This document shows positions 24,241-33,546 of a stretch of 64,000 nt of DNA, piece by piece. Both the position numbers and the translations under genes were made by a program. The notes under the pieces were generated by a model. That model saw only the letters and a program-made list of their open reading frames with translations. It searched no databases and had not been told where the DNA came from. How positions within the stretch are numbered: the stretch's first letter is position 1; the number at the start of each line of letters is the position of its first letter. Source of the stretch: JAGRCP01 sp942490705 (GTDB lineage Bacteria; Chloroflexota; Anaerolineae; Caldilineales; Caldilineaceae); the NCBI GenBank assembly GCA_942490705.1, contig CALNXY010000017.1, positions 12,330-76,329 of the forward strand, in the 5' to 3' direction.

Positions 24241-26679
24241 TTAATTCGATTCAGGGTCGACCGTAATCTTCCCGATCTCCACGAAATCGCTGCCGTTGGG
24301 CGTAATCAGACGCGGCGCGCCTTCCGCAGCAGGGTCGTAAAGACCGGCGATGAGCTGATAGACGCCGGGCGCAGCCGTCGCCGGCAATTGCAGGGCGAAG
24401 CTCTCCTCCAGTACCTCGTTGACCGGGAGTTGGGTAAAGGGCACATAGCCGTCCACCGGCCCGCTATCCAGCAGTGCAATCGGATAGCCGTCGGGCGTGA
24501 TGAGCTGGATAAACCAGCGCAGATCGCTATCCTGTGGCGTGACCACCTCAAAATCAATCCGAATGGGCAGGATGCCGCCCGGATCAATCGACTGGGGCGT
24601 CTGGGCCGAGACAATCGTCACGACCTCGCCGCCCGTCGTCGTGAGGGGAATGCTAAAGGGCTTGACCAGCGCTTCGTCCAAGAGCAGTGGCGTGGCGTAG
24701 CGCACAAGGCGGTAGTCATCATACCACTGGTCATCCGCTTTGAAGGCGGCATCGGCCAACCAACGCTCTACTTCATTCTCCGGATCGTTGACGGGCAGAC
24801 CGCCGGTCACAAACCAGATGCGTTCGTGCTCCGCCATCAGCCGCTCCATGACCTGCAGGGCCTCCGGTTGGCTCATGGAGTTCTTGGCATAGCCGTAGAT
24901 GGGCAACATGGGCTGGCAGAATCCCGGCATCCAATTCATGGGGATCTGATAGCTAAAGGGCGCAATCGTGACGATCGCATCTTCCCCCGGGCGCTCATCC
25001 GCACAGATTTGCTCGATGATGGCCCGGTAGCCGCGATTGGCGTCGCCGTAGGCCGGATTGCGCCCGGTTTCGCCGACCCAGGTGGCGATGAGGACCACGG
25101 GCAACATGGCAATCAGCACGCGCATGGGCACGCTGGGCACGACGTTTTCTCCTCGCTCATCCGTACGCCACCAGAGGTAGAGTACGATCAGCAACGAACC
25201 GATGACGAGCGTGCCGACGATGAGAATCAGGAGCTGAATATTGCCGTCCGGCCAGAGCCAGGCCAGGTCTGTGTTGGCCACAAAATCGTCAAACATCAGG
25301 CGATATTGACCAAAGACCGGGCTGCGGAAGAAGTCGGTCAGGGCCTGGTTGGGCGGTCCGAAAGCGAGCGGATCTTCCCAGTCAGTCGGATAAAAGCTGC
25401 GCAACAAGATTTCGTAGTTGACATAATTTTGCGTCACCGCGCCAAGCTGGACCAGGAAGGAGAGCGCGGCCAATGCGACCAGGGCCAGGCCATTCCAACG
25501 AAGACCGCGCCACCAGTTGCGCCAGGGCTGGCGGGTGACCACGTTGACGTACTTCTGGCCCAGCGGCGCGATGAGCAAGACCCAGAGCGGCGTGAGCGGT
25601 ACCAGAAAGCGGGGGCCCCAGGCAAACCCGCCCCACCACATCCACCAAAGGCTGTAGAGAACGACCAGCACCAGGCTCAGCAGTGCGATGGCCGCTGCCT
25701 CCAGCCGATGACGGCGCCAAAAGGCCGGGAAGCTGATCAAGCTGGCGAAGAAGAGGGGCGTGTGCCAGAAGACGCCTCGATAGGGGCTGAAGATGAGGCC
25801 CCAGAAGCCGCTGAAAAAGGGATTGGTAAAGCCTTCACCCGAGTCGAAATGGTAGCCCGTTTCAAGCGGATTCCCAAAGCGGACGTCGTTGTAGAGCAGG
25901 AGGAGGCCGCCGGCGATCGCGATGGGGATGGCAAAGGCGACGAGACCACGTACGAGATGAAGCGACGGATTGCTGCCCGCGCTGGCCGATGGATCGTTTT
26001 CACGTTGACGCCACCACGCGACGGTTGCGTAGAGACCCAGAACGCCGACCAGCAGAATGTGAGCGGTGACGGTAGCGAGCATGAGCCCTGCGCCGATGCC
26101 GGCCATGACCATCCACGAGGTATAGCCGCTTTGCCGCCAGCTCAAGATGCTATAGAAAGCCAGGAGCAGCCCGAAGGCGCTAAGCGGTTCGCCAAAGAAT
26201 TGGTTGGCGTAGGGCCATGCAATCGTGGCCAGCCCGAAGAGCAGCCCCATCAACATCGCCGTCCGATTGCGGTAGCCAAGCCGAGTGGTCGCGAGGAAGA
26301 GCAGCGCAGCGGTGGCCGCGGTCACGACGCCATGCCAAAGCAGCGTCGACTGCAGAATGCCCAGCCCCACGCCGAGCAAACTGAGGGCGCGTGCACCGGC
26401 GTACCAGGGCAGGGCTGCCAAGGCCGGTCCCGGCCCCTTCTTGCTGTAGACTTCGCCATCGGGCCCAAACGCGCCCAGCACTTCGCCCGGGCTGTTGACC
26501 CACTGCGTCCAGGCAATCGCATTGGTGTCGGCCTCACTCCGTGTTGCCAAGGATTCCGTCACTGCGAAGAGACTCACTTCATCTACGATGTGAAAGCGCC
26601 CGGAACTGCTCATCGTATAGATGGAAAGCAGCAGCGCAAATAGGATGAGAAGGCCAAATGTGCGATAGGTGTTGGTCAT
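24241..26679 (-). CDS. Large GT-C-like membrane protein with C-terminal beta domain
   Basis: An 812-residue protein with about 11 membrane segments in the first 460 residues. The first loop contains HIVDEVSLFAVTESLATRSE (acidic pair expected for a GT-C donor site) and YSKKGPGPALAALPWY, a known pattern in uncharacterised membrane proteins of this class. The soluble C-terminal half ends YQLIAGLYDPAAEGAPRLI, like the neighbour at 19983. It lies 27 bp after the gene at 26707 and 32 bp before the YfhO gene. Donor and acceptor cannot be assigned. Confidence 0.7.
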   Translation of the reverse strand: MTNTYRTFGLLILFALLLSIYTMSSSGRFHIVDEVSLFAVTESLATRSEADTNAIAWTQWVNSPGEVLGAFGPDGEVYSKKGPGPALAALPWYAGARALSLLGVGLGILQSTLLWHGVVTAATAALLFLATTRLGYRNRTAMLMGLLFGLATIAWPYANQFFGEPLSAFGLLLAFYSILSWRQSGYTSWMVMAGIGAGLMLATVTAHILLVGVLGLYATVAWWRQRENDPSASAGSNPSLHLVRGLVAFAIPIAIAGGLLLLYNDVRFGNPLETGYHFDSGEGFTNPFFSGFWGLIFSPYRGVFWHTPLFFASLISFPAFWRRHRLEAAAIALLSLVLVVLYSLWWMWWGGFAWGPRFLVPLTPLWVLLIAPLGQKYVNVVTRQPWRNWWRGLRWNGLALVALAALSFLVQLGAVTQNYVNYEILLRSFYPTDWEDPLAFGPPNQALTDFFRSPVFGQYRLMFDDFVANTDLAWLWPDGNIQLLILIVGTLVIGSLLIVLYLWWRTDERGENVVPSVPMRVLIAMLPVVLIATWVGETGRNPAYGDANRGYRAIIEQICADERPGEDAIVTIAPFSYQIPMNWMPGFCQPMLPIYGYAKNSMSQPEALQVMERLMAEHERIWFVTGGLPVNDPENEVERWLADAAFKADDQWYDDYRLVRYATPLLLDEALVKPFSIPLTTTGGEVVTIVSAQTPQSIDPGGILPIRIDFEVVTPQDSDLRWFIQLITPDGYPIALLDSGPVDGYVPFTQLPVNEVLEESFALQLPATAAPGVYQLIAGLYDPAAEGAPRLITPNGSDFVEIGKITVDPESN

Positions 26680-26706
26680 AATCTGCCAGGGTTCAGAGAC
26701 TCAAGC

Positions 26707-28746
26707 TTACGGTGTTGCGGCTTCAATCTCAACGGTTCCGATAGTCGCTTCGATGCCCGCCGGGTTGCCCGCTTCGTCGACCAGTTCCAGCGGTTCCAGC
26801 GTGTCGGCGTCATAGACAAGCAGCCGCAAGTCGTATTGACCAGGCGCCAGATCCGCCGGCGTCTCCACGCGATAGACGTTGAGCGGCTGATCTTCGCTGC
26901 TCCACTCGTCGGGCATGAGGTGGCGATCGTTCAAAATCCGCTCGTCGGCCTGGGCTTTGCGACTGTCGCCGTCAGCGTAGAGCGCAACCCGCGCCTTAAG
27001 CGGGCGGCCAACCCGCTCTGCCCCGGCCTGCTCCCAGCGGATGGCCACAAATGCCGTCTCGCCCGCAATGATCGCTTCGTCGGGCACGGCGATTTCGATC
27101 GTCTGCACCGCAGGGGGCCAAGCGTAGCGGGCTTCGACAAAGTCTTGGCTCAGCGTAAACGAACTGGGCGGATTCAGGCGCCACCAGTCAATCTCATAGC
27201 CTTGAAAGACCTTCTCGCCTTCCCGTTCGCCCGCCTGATCGAGCAGGAAGGGCACCGCTCGACGGGGATCGGTGTCACTCTCAAACCATTGCACCCAAAA
27301 GATCTGTTCGGCATCGCCTGCCCACTCGGTGAGCCGCTCATCGATGGTGTTGATGTCGACAAAGAGATAGCGGGCCGGTGCGGCTTCCGCGCCTTCGGGC
27401 GTCACATCGGGTTCGACGGCATACCGTTCGTAATAGAAACCAAATGGATATTTCTGATCCACGAAGATGACATCGTTCGGCCCGGCCATCTCGTTCAGCC
27501 ACGCGCTGACGCCGCTGATGTTTTCGCGGGCGAAGCGGCTGTCTTCCACATCGGCCCGGGCTGCGGGAAGCATGCCCACGAGCAGCAAGGCAAGGCCCAG
27601 CGCCGGCAGCGGCCGCCAGATCGCGCCCAGCGCGGCCAGGGACGCGCCGGCCAGGACGTAAAGCGCCGGGGTAACAAAGCTGGCATAGCGTACGTTGAAC
27701 GCACCGCGGTCCAGAACAGCGATGTAGTATAGAGCCAGCCCACCGAGCAACCAAACGAGCAACAGTGTCAGGTCGGTGAGCCGATCGGGCGCCGGCCTGC
27801 GAACGCTCAAGACCAGGCTCAGGATCAGGCCACAGCCCAGCATGAGTAGCGCGAGGATCAGCCAGAGGTTGGCGTTGCCGCCCAGCAGCGTGCTATTGAA
27901 CGCATAGCCGCCCAAATAGGCGCGGGCGTTTTCACTGAAATATTCGACCAGGGTCGGTATGCGCAGATTGGGATTTGCATAGCCCGGAATCTGGCGCAGC
28001 GCAATTGGCGCGACGGGCAGAATGAGCACCGTCATGGCTAGCCCACTGACAAAAACGGTCGCCACCTGTCGCCAGCGATCGGGCTGCAGCAGCGACCAGC
28101 CGCCCCACCAGAGATACCACGCAACGATCACGAAGACGGCATTGTAGTGGGTCAGCAGGGCAAGAGCGCAGAGAAGGACAAAGGCAATGTGATAGCGATA
28201 GTGCTGCCAAAAGGTTTCAAGGCGGCCACTCCCTGCCTCCTTCGCCGCTTGCCCCTCGCCCTGCGTCATATGCATAAGCGCCAGCGCGGCCGCGCTGAGC
28301 AGTGCGAAGCCGACCGTATACATGCGCGTCTCTTGGCTTTCGGCCAGCCAGAAAGGCGCCAGCGCGCCGATGGCGACTGCGCCGAGTCCGGCACTCGGAC
28401 CGCCGACACGCGCGCCGAGTGGATAGAGCAACGCCACGCCGGCCACGCCGGCAAAGACAGAAAGAAAGCGGGTTTGGAAGGCCAAGGCTGCAGGCGCTTG
28501 CCCCATGGCAACGTCTGTCAGCCGCGTCCAGAAGTGGAGCAGCCAGAAATAGACTGGCGGATGGATATCAAGCTCTGGCGCTGTGGCCACCTGCAAAAAT
28601 GGGCGCAGCGCCACATCGATGTTGCGCGCTTCGTCCCACCAGATGTCCTGGCGGGTCAATTCATACAGGCGCAGGGCGAAGGCTGCCAGCAGCATGCCCA
28701 GCAGCAGCCAGCGTTGCCAGGTACGTAAAGAGTGTTCATCAGACAT
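26707..28746 (-). CDS. GT-C (family 39-like) membrane glycosyltransferase
   Basis: A 679-residue protein with about 11 membrane segments. ELTRQDIWWDEARNIDVALR in the first loop gives the acidic motif, followed by ELDIHPPVYFWLLHFW, strongly typical of PMT_2/ArnT-like enzymes. A soluble tail from residue ~430 ends in a beta domain (YDLRLLVYDADTLEPLELV). The start at ATG 28746 follows AAGG; the longer open frame to 28872 overlaps the divergent gene and is rejected. It is the first gene of the four-gene operon. The whole set likely decorates cell-surface glycans or proteins. Confidence 0.8.
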   Translation of the reverse strand: MSDEHSLRTWQRWLLLGMLLAAFALRLYELTRQDIWWDEARNIDVALRPFLQVATAPELDIHPPVYFWLLHFWTRLTDVAMGQAPAALAFQTRFLSVFAGVAGVALLYPLGARVGGPSAGLGAVAIGALAPFWLAESQETRMYTVGFALLSAAALALMHMTQGEGQAAKEAGSGRLETFWQHYRYHIAFVLLCALALLTHYNAVFVIVAWYLWWGGWSLLQPDRWRQVATVFVSGLAMTVLILPVAPIALRQIPGYANPNLRIPTLVEYFSENARAYLGGYAFNSTLLGGNANLWLILALLMLGCGLILSLVLSVRRPAPDRLTDLTLLLVWLLGGLALYYIAVLDRGAFNVRYASFVTPALYVLAGASLAALGAIWRPLPALGLALLLVGMLPAARADVEDSRFARENISGVSAWLNEMAGPNDVIFVDQKYPFGFYYERYAVEPDVTPEGAEAAPARYLFVDINTIDERLTEWAGDAEQIFWVQWFESDTDPRRAVPFLLDQAGEREGEKVFQGYEIDWWRLNPPSSFTLSQDFVEARYAWPPAVQTIEIAVPDEAIIAGETAFVAIRWEQAGAERVGRPLKARVALYADGDSRKAQADERILNDRHLMPDEWSSEDQPLNVYRVETPADLAPGQYDLRLLVYDADTLEPLELVDEAGNPAGIEATIGTVEIEAATP

Positions 28747-28848
28747 AACCTTGAATTCTACCGGAGCGCGCGGTGAAGGGCAAAAGCGAACGCTGAATGC
28801 ACGATGTGAATTGTGGAATGTGGCGCACGAAGCGTGACGATTCCGTGC

Positions 28849-28854
28849 TACAAT
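28849..28854 (+). promoter_or_regulatory. -10 box before the P-loop gene
   Basis: TACAAT lies 10 bases before ATG 28865, leaving a leader of only a few bases. No good -35 box is seen at the right distance. Confidence 0.3.
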
Positions 28855-28864
28855 CAATCGACTT

Positions 28865-29407
28865 ATGCGCATTCACATCATTGGCACAACCGGTTCCGGA
28901 AAATCGACCCTGGCTGCACGCGTGGCCCGCGACCTTGGCTGTCCCCATGTTGAACTCGATGCCCTCTTCTGGGGACCGGACTGGACGCCCGTGCCGCCGG
29001 AGCAATTCCTGGCTCGGGTGGACGCAGCCGTGAGCGGGGATTCCTGGGTCGCGGACGGCAACTACAGCAGCGCACTGGGGCCGCGGCTCTGGGACCGTGT
29101 CGACATGCTCGTCTGGCTCGATTTTCCGCTGCGGCTGATTCTGTGGCGACTGTGGGGCCGTACGCTGCGCCGGGTCGGCCGCCGCGAAGATCTCTGGAAT
29201 ACCGGCAACCGCGAGACGTGGCGAAAGGCCTTCCTCAGCCGAGAATCCATCTTCCTCTGGGCCATTCGAACCCACAAAGAGCGCCGCGCCCGCTACATCG
29301 CGCTCCTCGATGATCCCGCCTTCGACCACGTGACGTTTGTTCGACTGACTTCGCCGCGCGCCGTCGCGGCATGGGGTAGGGCGTTAGGAGAGTGGGGGGA
29401 GAGATAG
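28865..29407 (+). CDS. P-loop NTPase, topology modulation/adenylate kinase-like
   Basis: This 180-residue protein starts with a Walker A, IIGTTGSGKSTLAARVA, then VELDALFWGPDWTPVPPEQF and WVADGNYSSALGPRLWDRVD, which match the FlaR/DNA topology modulation family of small kinase-like ATPases. The C-terminal region is basic (RTHKERRARYIALLDD). The true substrate of this family is poorly known. It is divergent from the glycosyltransferase operon and is followed by a repeat island. Confidence 0.78.
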   Translation: MRIHIIGTTGSGKSTLAARVARDLGCPHVELDALFWGPDWTPVPPEQFLARVDAAVSGDSWVADGNYSSALGPRLWDRVDMLVWLDFPLRLILWRLWGRTLRRVGRREDLWNTGNRETWRKAFLSRESIFLWAIRTHKERRARYIALLDDPAFDHVTFVRLTSPRAVAAWGRALGEWGER

Positions 29408-29409
29408 CC

Positions 29410-29743
29410 TAGTACGTTGCGGCGTAAGTAAGCCAGTGGTTGGGCAGGGTACCCTACCCGCGAAAGCTTCAATTACCGGACAGATCCAGAGGTTGGCGAT
29501 CTCGTCCGGCGGGTAGCCCGACCTGCCAATCCATAGACATAGTTGCGCCATCGTGTACCAGCCCGCTTGAGCGGGCGTTGCTCTGTAGCCCCGTGGCTTT
29601 AGCCCGGGGCGGCGTCCGGTGACCTGACTGTTCGGGATGCCCGTCCCCCGCCCCGGGCTAAAGCCACGAGGCTATGGAACAGCACCCCGTAAACGGGGTT
29701 TGAGTACGACGAACTATCGGCTAACTTAAGCCGCACTGTACTT
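29410..29743. repeat. Repeat island with imperfect terminal inverted repeats (contains copy B)
   Basis: The left end TAGTACGTTGCGGCGTAAG and the reverse complement of the right end (AAGTACAGTGCGGCTTAAG, at 29719-29743) match in about 20 of 25 positions, continuing with TAAGCC/TTAGCC. The first 150 nt (29410-29559) are collinear with the intergenic copy at 12693-12842. The block contains the GGCTTTAGCCCGGGG palindrome and no gene. This fits a small non-autonomous mobile element or a composite of several intergenic repeats. Confidence 0.5.
29586..29674. repeat. 27-bp inverted repeat around GGCTTTAGCCCGGGGCGG
   Basis: TAGCCCCGTGGCTTTAGCCC (29586, extending to 29612) is mirrored by GGGCTAAAGCCACGAGGCTA (29648-29674), with only two mismatches in 27 positions and a 35-nt spacer. 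It can form a very stable stem in RNA. The phrase resembles repeats widespread in environmental bacterial genomes (recollection). Confidence 0.75.
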
Positions 29744-29836
29744 GGGGCCGAGGAGCTCGCTGAATGAGAACACCCAGTGCTCACAAATCGCCTCTCTATT
29801 CTATAAGGCGCCCTACAACCCCACAACCCCACTCCC

Positions 29837-30445
29837 CTACTCCCACACAATCAACGTAGACCAATTATCCGATGCGCTATCCTCAATGTAGTCCTGGATC
29901 AGACCGCGAAACGCAAAGCCCATCTTCAACTGAAAGGAGAGGGTCGGATCGAAGAGTTCGCCGGCCAGCACCTTCTCTACATATTCATGGACCGTCATCT
30001 CATGCTTGTGCTCGGCATAGCCGGGCAGGAGCCCGCCGGCGACAATGCCTTTTTTGCCATAACGGCGCACGACATCCTTACGCGCTGCGTAAATCAGCTT
30101 GCCGATGCCCTGGCCGCGATAGTCAGGATGGACGCTGATGTCGGCGCCGTAGTAGTAGTCACCGTCGGGATCATGGTTGGTGAAATAGAAGCCGGCGCAG
30201 ATCTCTACAAAAGTGTGGTCGGGATGGTCAAAGTCGAAGTCCGTGAAGAATCCCGATCCCTGGCCGATAACCCGATCGCCGTCCAGGGCCACAATCTGTC
30301 CGTCCGGAAAGATGTCGTATTGGCTGGCAAAGTGCTCGACATTCATCAACTCCTGCTCACCCAATGTCGGATAGCAGTCACGCTGCAACTGAGCCAGCTG
30401 GGCAAAGTGCTCGGGCGCAAGCGTCGTAATCGTAATCTCAGCCAT
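29837..30445 (-). CDS. GNAT-family N-acetyltransferase
   Basis: This 202-residue protein has the acetyl-CoA site ISVHPDYRGQGIGKLIYAAR and the N-terminal helix APEHFAQLAQLQRDC of GNAT enzymes. The acceptor pocket region FFTDFDFDHPDHTFVEICAG is distinctive, and the C-terminus (SFQLKMGFAFRGLIQDYIED) matches the 'moderately long' GNATs. The substrate is unknown. Alone on the minus strand between the repeat island and pepF. Confidence 0.85.
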   Translation of the reverse strand: MAEITITTLAPEHFAQLAQLQRDCYPTLGEQELMNVEHFASQYDIFPDGQIVALDGDRVIGQGSGFFTDFDFDHPDHTFVEICAGFYFTNHDPDGDYYYGADISVHPDYRGQGIGKLIYAARKDVVRRYGKKGIVAGGLLPGYAEHKHEMTVHEYVEKVLAGELFDPTLSFQLKMGFAFRGLIQDYIEDSASDNWSTLIVWE

Positions 30446-30636
30446 AGGCCGGCCTCCAATTCGCGGCGGACAAATCCTGCGTTGCCGGCCAGTCTACCCG
30501 ATCCAATCGGGATTTCCTAGCCGCGCGCAACCACTCCGCGTTTCCCACTCCGCGTTCCGCGCTCAAAGTTGACCGTCCCTTGGGCCGGTGGTAGCATCCA
30601 TTTTGTATCTTCACACAGCCTCTGAAGGAGAACCGC

Positions 30637-32442
30637 ATGACTACTAGCTTACGTGAACGGGCGGAGATTCCAGCCGAACATACGTGGGATACCGACTCGA
30701 TTTATGCCGACCTGCCCGCTTGGGAGGCTGCATTGGACGATGTCCGCACCCGTTTGGCCGAAGCTGACGCCTTTCGCGGGCGGTTGGGGGAAAGTCCGGC
30801 GGCCCTGGCCGAGTGGCTGGACTACGCAACGGTGCTCATGCGCGACGCCGTGACTGTGCTGATGTATGCATTCCTCGACTATAGTGTTGCCAGCGAGGAT
30901 CAGGCCGCGGCGGCCCGTGCGGGGCGCGCGCAGTCGCTGGTCAGCGAGGCGTCCGCTGCTACATCGTTCGCCGAAGTGGAGCTGATGGAAGTGGGCTTTG
31001 AAACGCTCACACAGTGGGTCGAAGAGGAACCGCGGCTCAAGCCCTATGCCCACTACTTCGTCACCCTGGCGGATCGTGCGGAACACGTGCGGTCGGCCGA
31101 AGTCGAAGCGCTGCTTAGCCAGCTGCGCGACCCCTTTGCCACGGCCAGCCAAACGCATGACATTCTCACAAATGCCGATCTCTCCTTCGCACCGGCTCAC
31201 ACGCAAGATGGCGGCGAGATCGAGATTGGCCAGAGCAATATTCCGACGCTGGTCACCGACGCCGACCGGGAGGTGCGGCGCAGCGCGTGGGAGAATTATG
31301 CCGATGCCCACCTGGCGTACAAGAACACCATGGCCAACTGCATGCTGGCCGGCATCAAGCAGGATGTCTTTATGGCCCGCGCACGACGCTATGATTCCTC
31401 ACTGGAAGCGGCGTTGGCGCCACATAATATTCCGGTCGACGTCTTTCACAATCTGATTGACACCTACCGCGAACATCTGCCGACTTGGCATCGCTACTGG
31501 CGCGTGCGCGCCAAGGCGCTGGGGCTGGAGACGTTGCGTGAGTACGACGTCAAGGCGCCGCTGATTGAGACACCGATTCCCGTGGGCTACGAGCAGGCCG
31601 TCGACTGGATCGCGGCCGGCATGGCGCCCCTGGGCGACGAATACGTGGCGCGACTGCGTCAGGGCTGCCTGAACGATCGCTGGGTCGATATCTATCCCAA
31701 TCGGGGCAAACGGGCCGGCGCCTTTTCCTGGGGCGGTCCGGGGACCCGGCCCTTCATCATGATGAGCTATACCGACGACCTCTACAGCCTGAGCACCCTG
31801 GCCCACGAGTTGGGCCACTCGCTCCATTCCTACTATACGTGGGAGAGCCAGCCGCTCGTCTACAGCGACTACTCGCTCTTTGTGGCGGAGGTGGCCTCCA
31901 ACTTCAATCAGGCCCTGGTGCGTGACTATCTCTTCAAGCAGCGCGATGACCGCGAATTTCAGATTGCCGTCATTGAAGAGGCCATGGCCAACTTCCATCG
32001 CTATTTCTTCATCATGCCGACCCTGGCCCGCTTCGAGCTCGACATTCACGAGCAGGTGGAGCGGGGCGATTCCTTTAACGCCGATAGTCTGACCGAACTC
32101 ATGGCCGATCTGCTTGCAGATGGTTATGGCGACGGCGTGACCATGGACCGGGCGCGCAGCGGCATCACGTGGGCGCAATTCTCGTCTCACCTCTACGCCA
32201 ACTTCTACGTCTATCAGTATGCAACCGGCATTGCCGGCGCCCATGCGTTGGCCAGAGGCGTCCTCGACGGCGAATCCGGCGCCTCTGCACGCTATCTCGA
32301 TTTCTTGCGCGCAGGAGGTTCTCTCTATCCTTTGGACGCGTTGAAGCTGGCCGGTGTCGACTTGACGACGCCCGCGCCGGTCGAGGAAGCCTTTGCCGTC
32401 TTAGACGGGTTGGTGGACCGCCTGGAGACGCTGGTCGGGTAA
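30637..32442 (+). CDS. pepF: Oligoendopeptidase F (M3B zinc peptidase)
   Basis: This 601-residue cytoplasmic peptidase cleaves short peptides. The zinc site is HELGHSLHSYYTWES (HExxH), with the downstream Glu in SLFVAEVASNFNQ; KRAGAFSWGGPGTRPFIMMS upstream and QFSSHLYANFYVYQYATGIA near the end are M3B landmarks. AAGGAG lies 8 bases before ATG. Normal length (about 600). Confidence 0.93.
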   Translation: MTTSLRERAEIPAEHTWDTDSIYADLPAWEAALDDVRTRLAEADAFRGRLGESPAALAEWLDYATVLMRDAVTVLMYAFLDYSVASEDQAAAARAGRAQSLVSEASAATSFAEVELMEVGFETLTQWVEEEPRLKPYAHYFVTLADRAEHVRSAEVEALLSQLRDPFATASQTHDILTNADLSFAPAHTQDGGEIEIGQSNIPTLVTDADREVRRSAWENYADAHLAYKNTMANCMLAGIKQDVFMARARRYDSSLEAALAPHNIPVDVFHNLIDTYREHLPTWHRYWRVRAKALGLETLREYDVKAPLIETPIPVGYEQAVDWIAAGMAPLGDEYVARLRQGCLNDRWVDIYPNRGKRAGAFSWGGPGTRPFIMMSYTDDLYSLSTLAHELGHSLHSYYTWESQPLVYSDYSLFVAEVASNFNQALVRDYLFKQRDDREFQIAVIEEAMANFHRYFFIMPTLARFELDIHEQVERGDSFNADSLTELMADLLADGYGDGVTMDRARSGITWAQFSSHLYANFYVYQYATGIAGAHALARGVLDGESGASARYLDFLRAGGSLYPLDALKLAGVDLTTPAPVEEAFAVLDGLVDRLETLVG

Positions 32443-32572
32443 TCCTAGCATTGAACGCCGAGCCCCAGCTCGCGTAGCATAAGTCAAGATGGCGCTCGGC
32501 GTTCCCAAGGCGTCCATTTCTCCAAGAAACTTGGCAATTCTTACAATGACTATCAGGAATAATGTGACTAAC

Positions 32573-33436
32573 ATGAAGCGGACTACACTCTTATTGATCT
32601 TTGCTCTCGTCTTGCTGGCCGGCTGCGGCGGCCGCAATGACGCAGGAGATGGGGAAACGGAAGCGATGCAGGCGCCGCCGGCTGCTGAATCAACTGGTAC
32701 AGAAAACGCCGCTGGCGGCCCGCAGGGTATGGGGTCTGGCATGGGCAACGGTGGCGGCATGATGGGCGGACGAATGGATCCGGACATGCGGGCCCGCCAT
32801 CAGGCCCCGATTCCAGCGGAATATGCGGGTATGACCAGCCCCGTTACGGCCGACGCCGATTCGCTGGCCAAAGGTGAAGAGATCTATACGCTCTTCTGCG
32901 TCGTTTGTCATGGCGAGGCAGGCATGGGCGATGGCCCCACGGCCGCGGCGCTCGATCCGGCCCCGCCTTCACTGGCTATGACCAGCCGCATGATGGGCGA
33001 TGACTATCTCTTCTGGCGCATTTCGGAAGGCGGGGCATTCCCGCCCTTCAACTCGGCCATGCCTGCGTGGAAGGCCTCGATCGATGAGGAGCAACGCTGG
33101 CACCTCGTCAACTATATGCGTTCGCTCGGCGGTGATGGGGCCATGGGGATGGGGCCCGGCGCGGGGATGGAGCAGGCCATGCGTGCGGAAATGTTAGCTG
33201 CAGGCCAGGAGCAGGGCATCATCAATGCCGAGGAAGCGACGCTTTTCAACGCGGTGCACGATCAGATTGATGCGCGACTTCTGGCTGAGCCCGACCGCCA
33301 GCTTACCGGCAACATGAGTGAGATTCAGGCGCTGCTGCTTCAGGAGCTGGTGGATGCCGGCGAGGTCACGGCCGCAGACGCAGCCGCGTTTGATGACATC
33401 CACGATCGCTTATTGGATGCCGGGTTGATGCAGTAG
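32573..33436 (+). CDS. Lipoprotein cytochrome c-like protein
   Basis: A 287-residue lipoprotein. MKRTTLLLIFALVLLAGCGG is a lipoprotein signal with LAGC lipobox, which decides the start at ATG 32573 over upstream ATGs. A Met/Gly-rich stretch (GMGSGMGNGGGMMGGRMD) precedes a cytochrome c domain with heme motif CVVCHGEAGMGDGPTAAAL and a distal Met in SAMPAWKASID. A C-terminal Ala/Glu-rich helical region of about 90 residues is unusual. It probably carries electrons on the outer face of the membrane; the Met-rich part could bind copper (inference). No partner oxidase adjacent. Confidence 0.82.
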   Translation: MKRTTLLLIFALVLLAGCGGRNDAGDGETEAMQAPPAAESTGTENAAGGPQGMGSGMGNGGGMMGGRMDPDMRARHQAPIPAEYAGMTSPVTADADSLAKGEEIYTLFCVVCHGEAGMGDGPTAAALDPAPPSLAMTSRMMGDDYLFWRISEGGAFPPFNSAMPAWKASIDEEQRWHLVNYMRSLGGDGAMGMGPGAGMEQAMRAEMLAAGQEQGIINAEEATLFNAVHDQIDARLLAEPDRQLTGNMSEIQALLLQELVDAGEVTAADAAAFDDIHDRLLDAGLMQ

Positions 33437-33460
33437 CGTGATTAGCGCCGGTTGACCAAT

Positions 33461-33524
33461 GATCAAAAGAGGGAGGGGATGGACGAGCGACAACCGTCTC
33501 TCGTCCATCCCCTCCCCTTTGATC
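33461..33524. terminator. Bidirectional terminator hairpin
   Basis: GGAGGGGATGGACGAG pairs perfectly with CTCGTCCATCCCCTCC, with further outer pairing GATCAAA/TTTGATC. It lies between two convergent genes, and the A-rich left and T-rich right flanks suit both directions. Confidence 0.75.
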
Positions 33525-33546
33525 AACGCCAAACTGACGCCAGATT

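Noticed and set aside
24388..26643. 751-codon plus-strand frame opposite the GT-C-like gene
   Set aside because: It has no start site or family features, and the minus-strand frame codes for a coherent multi-helix membrane protein; long antisense frames are common in GC-rich genes.
28746..28872. Longer start for the glycosyltransferase at 28872
   Set aside because: It overlaps the divergent P-loop gene and its promoter, and ATG 28746 has a ribosome site and begins the first membrane segment.
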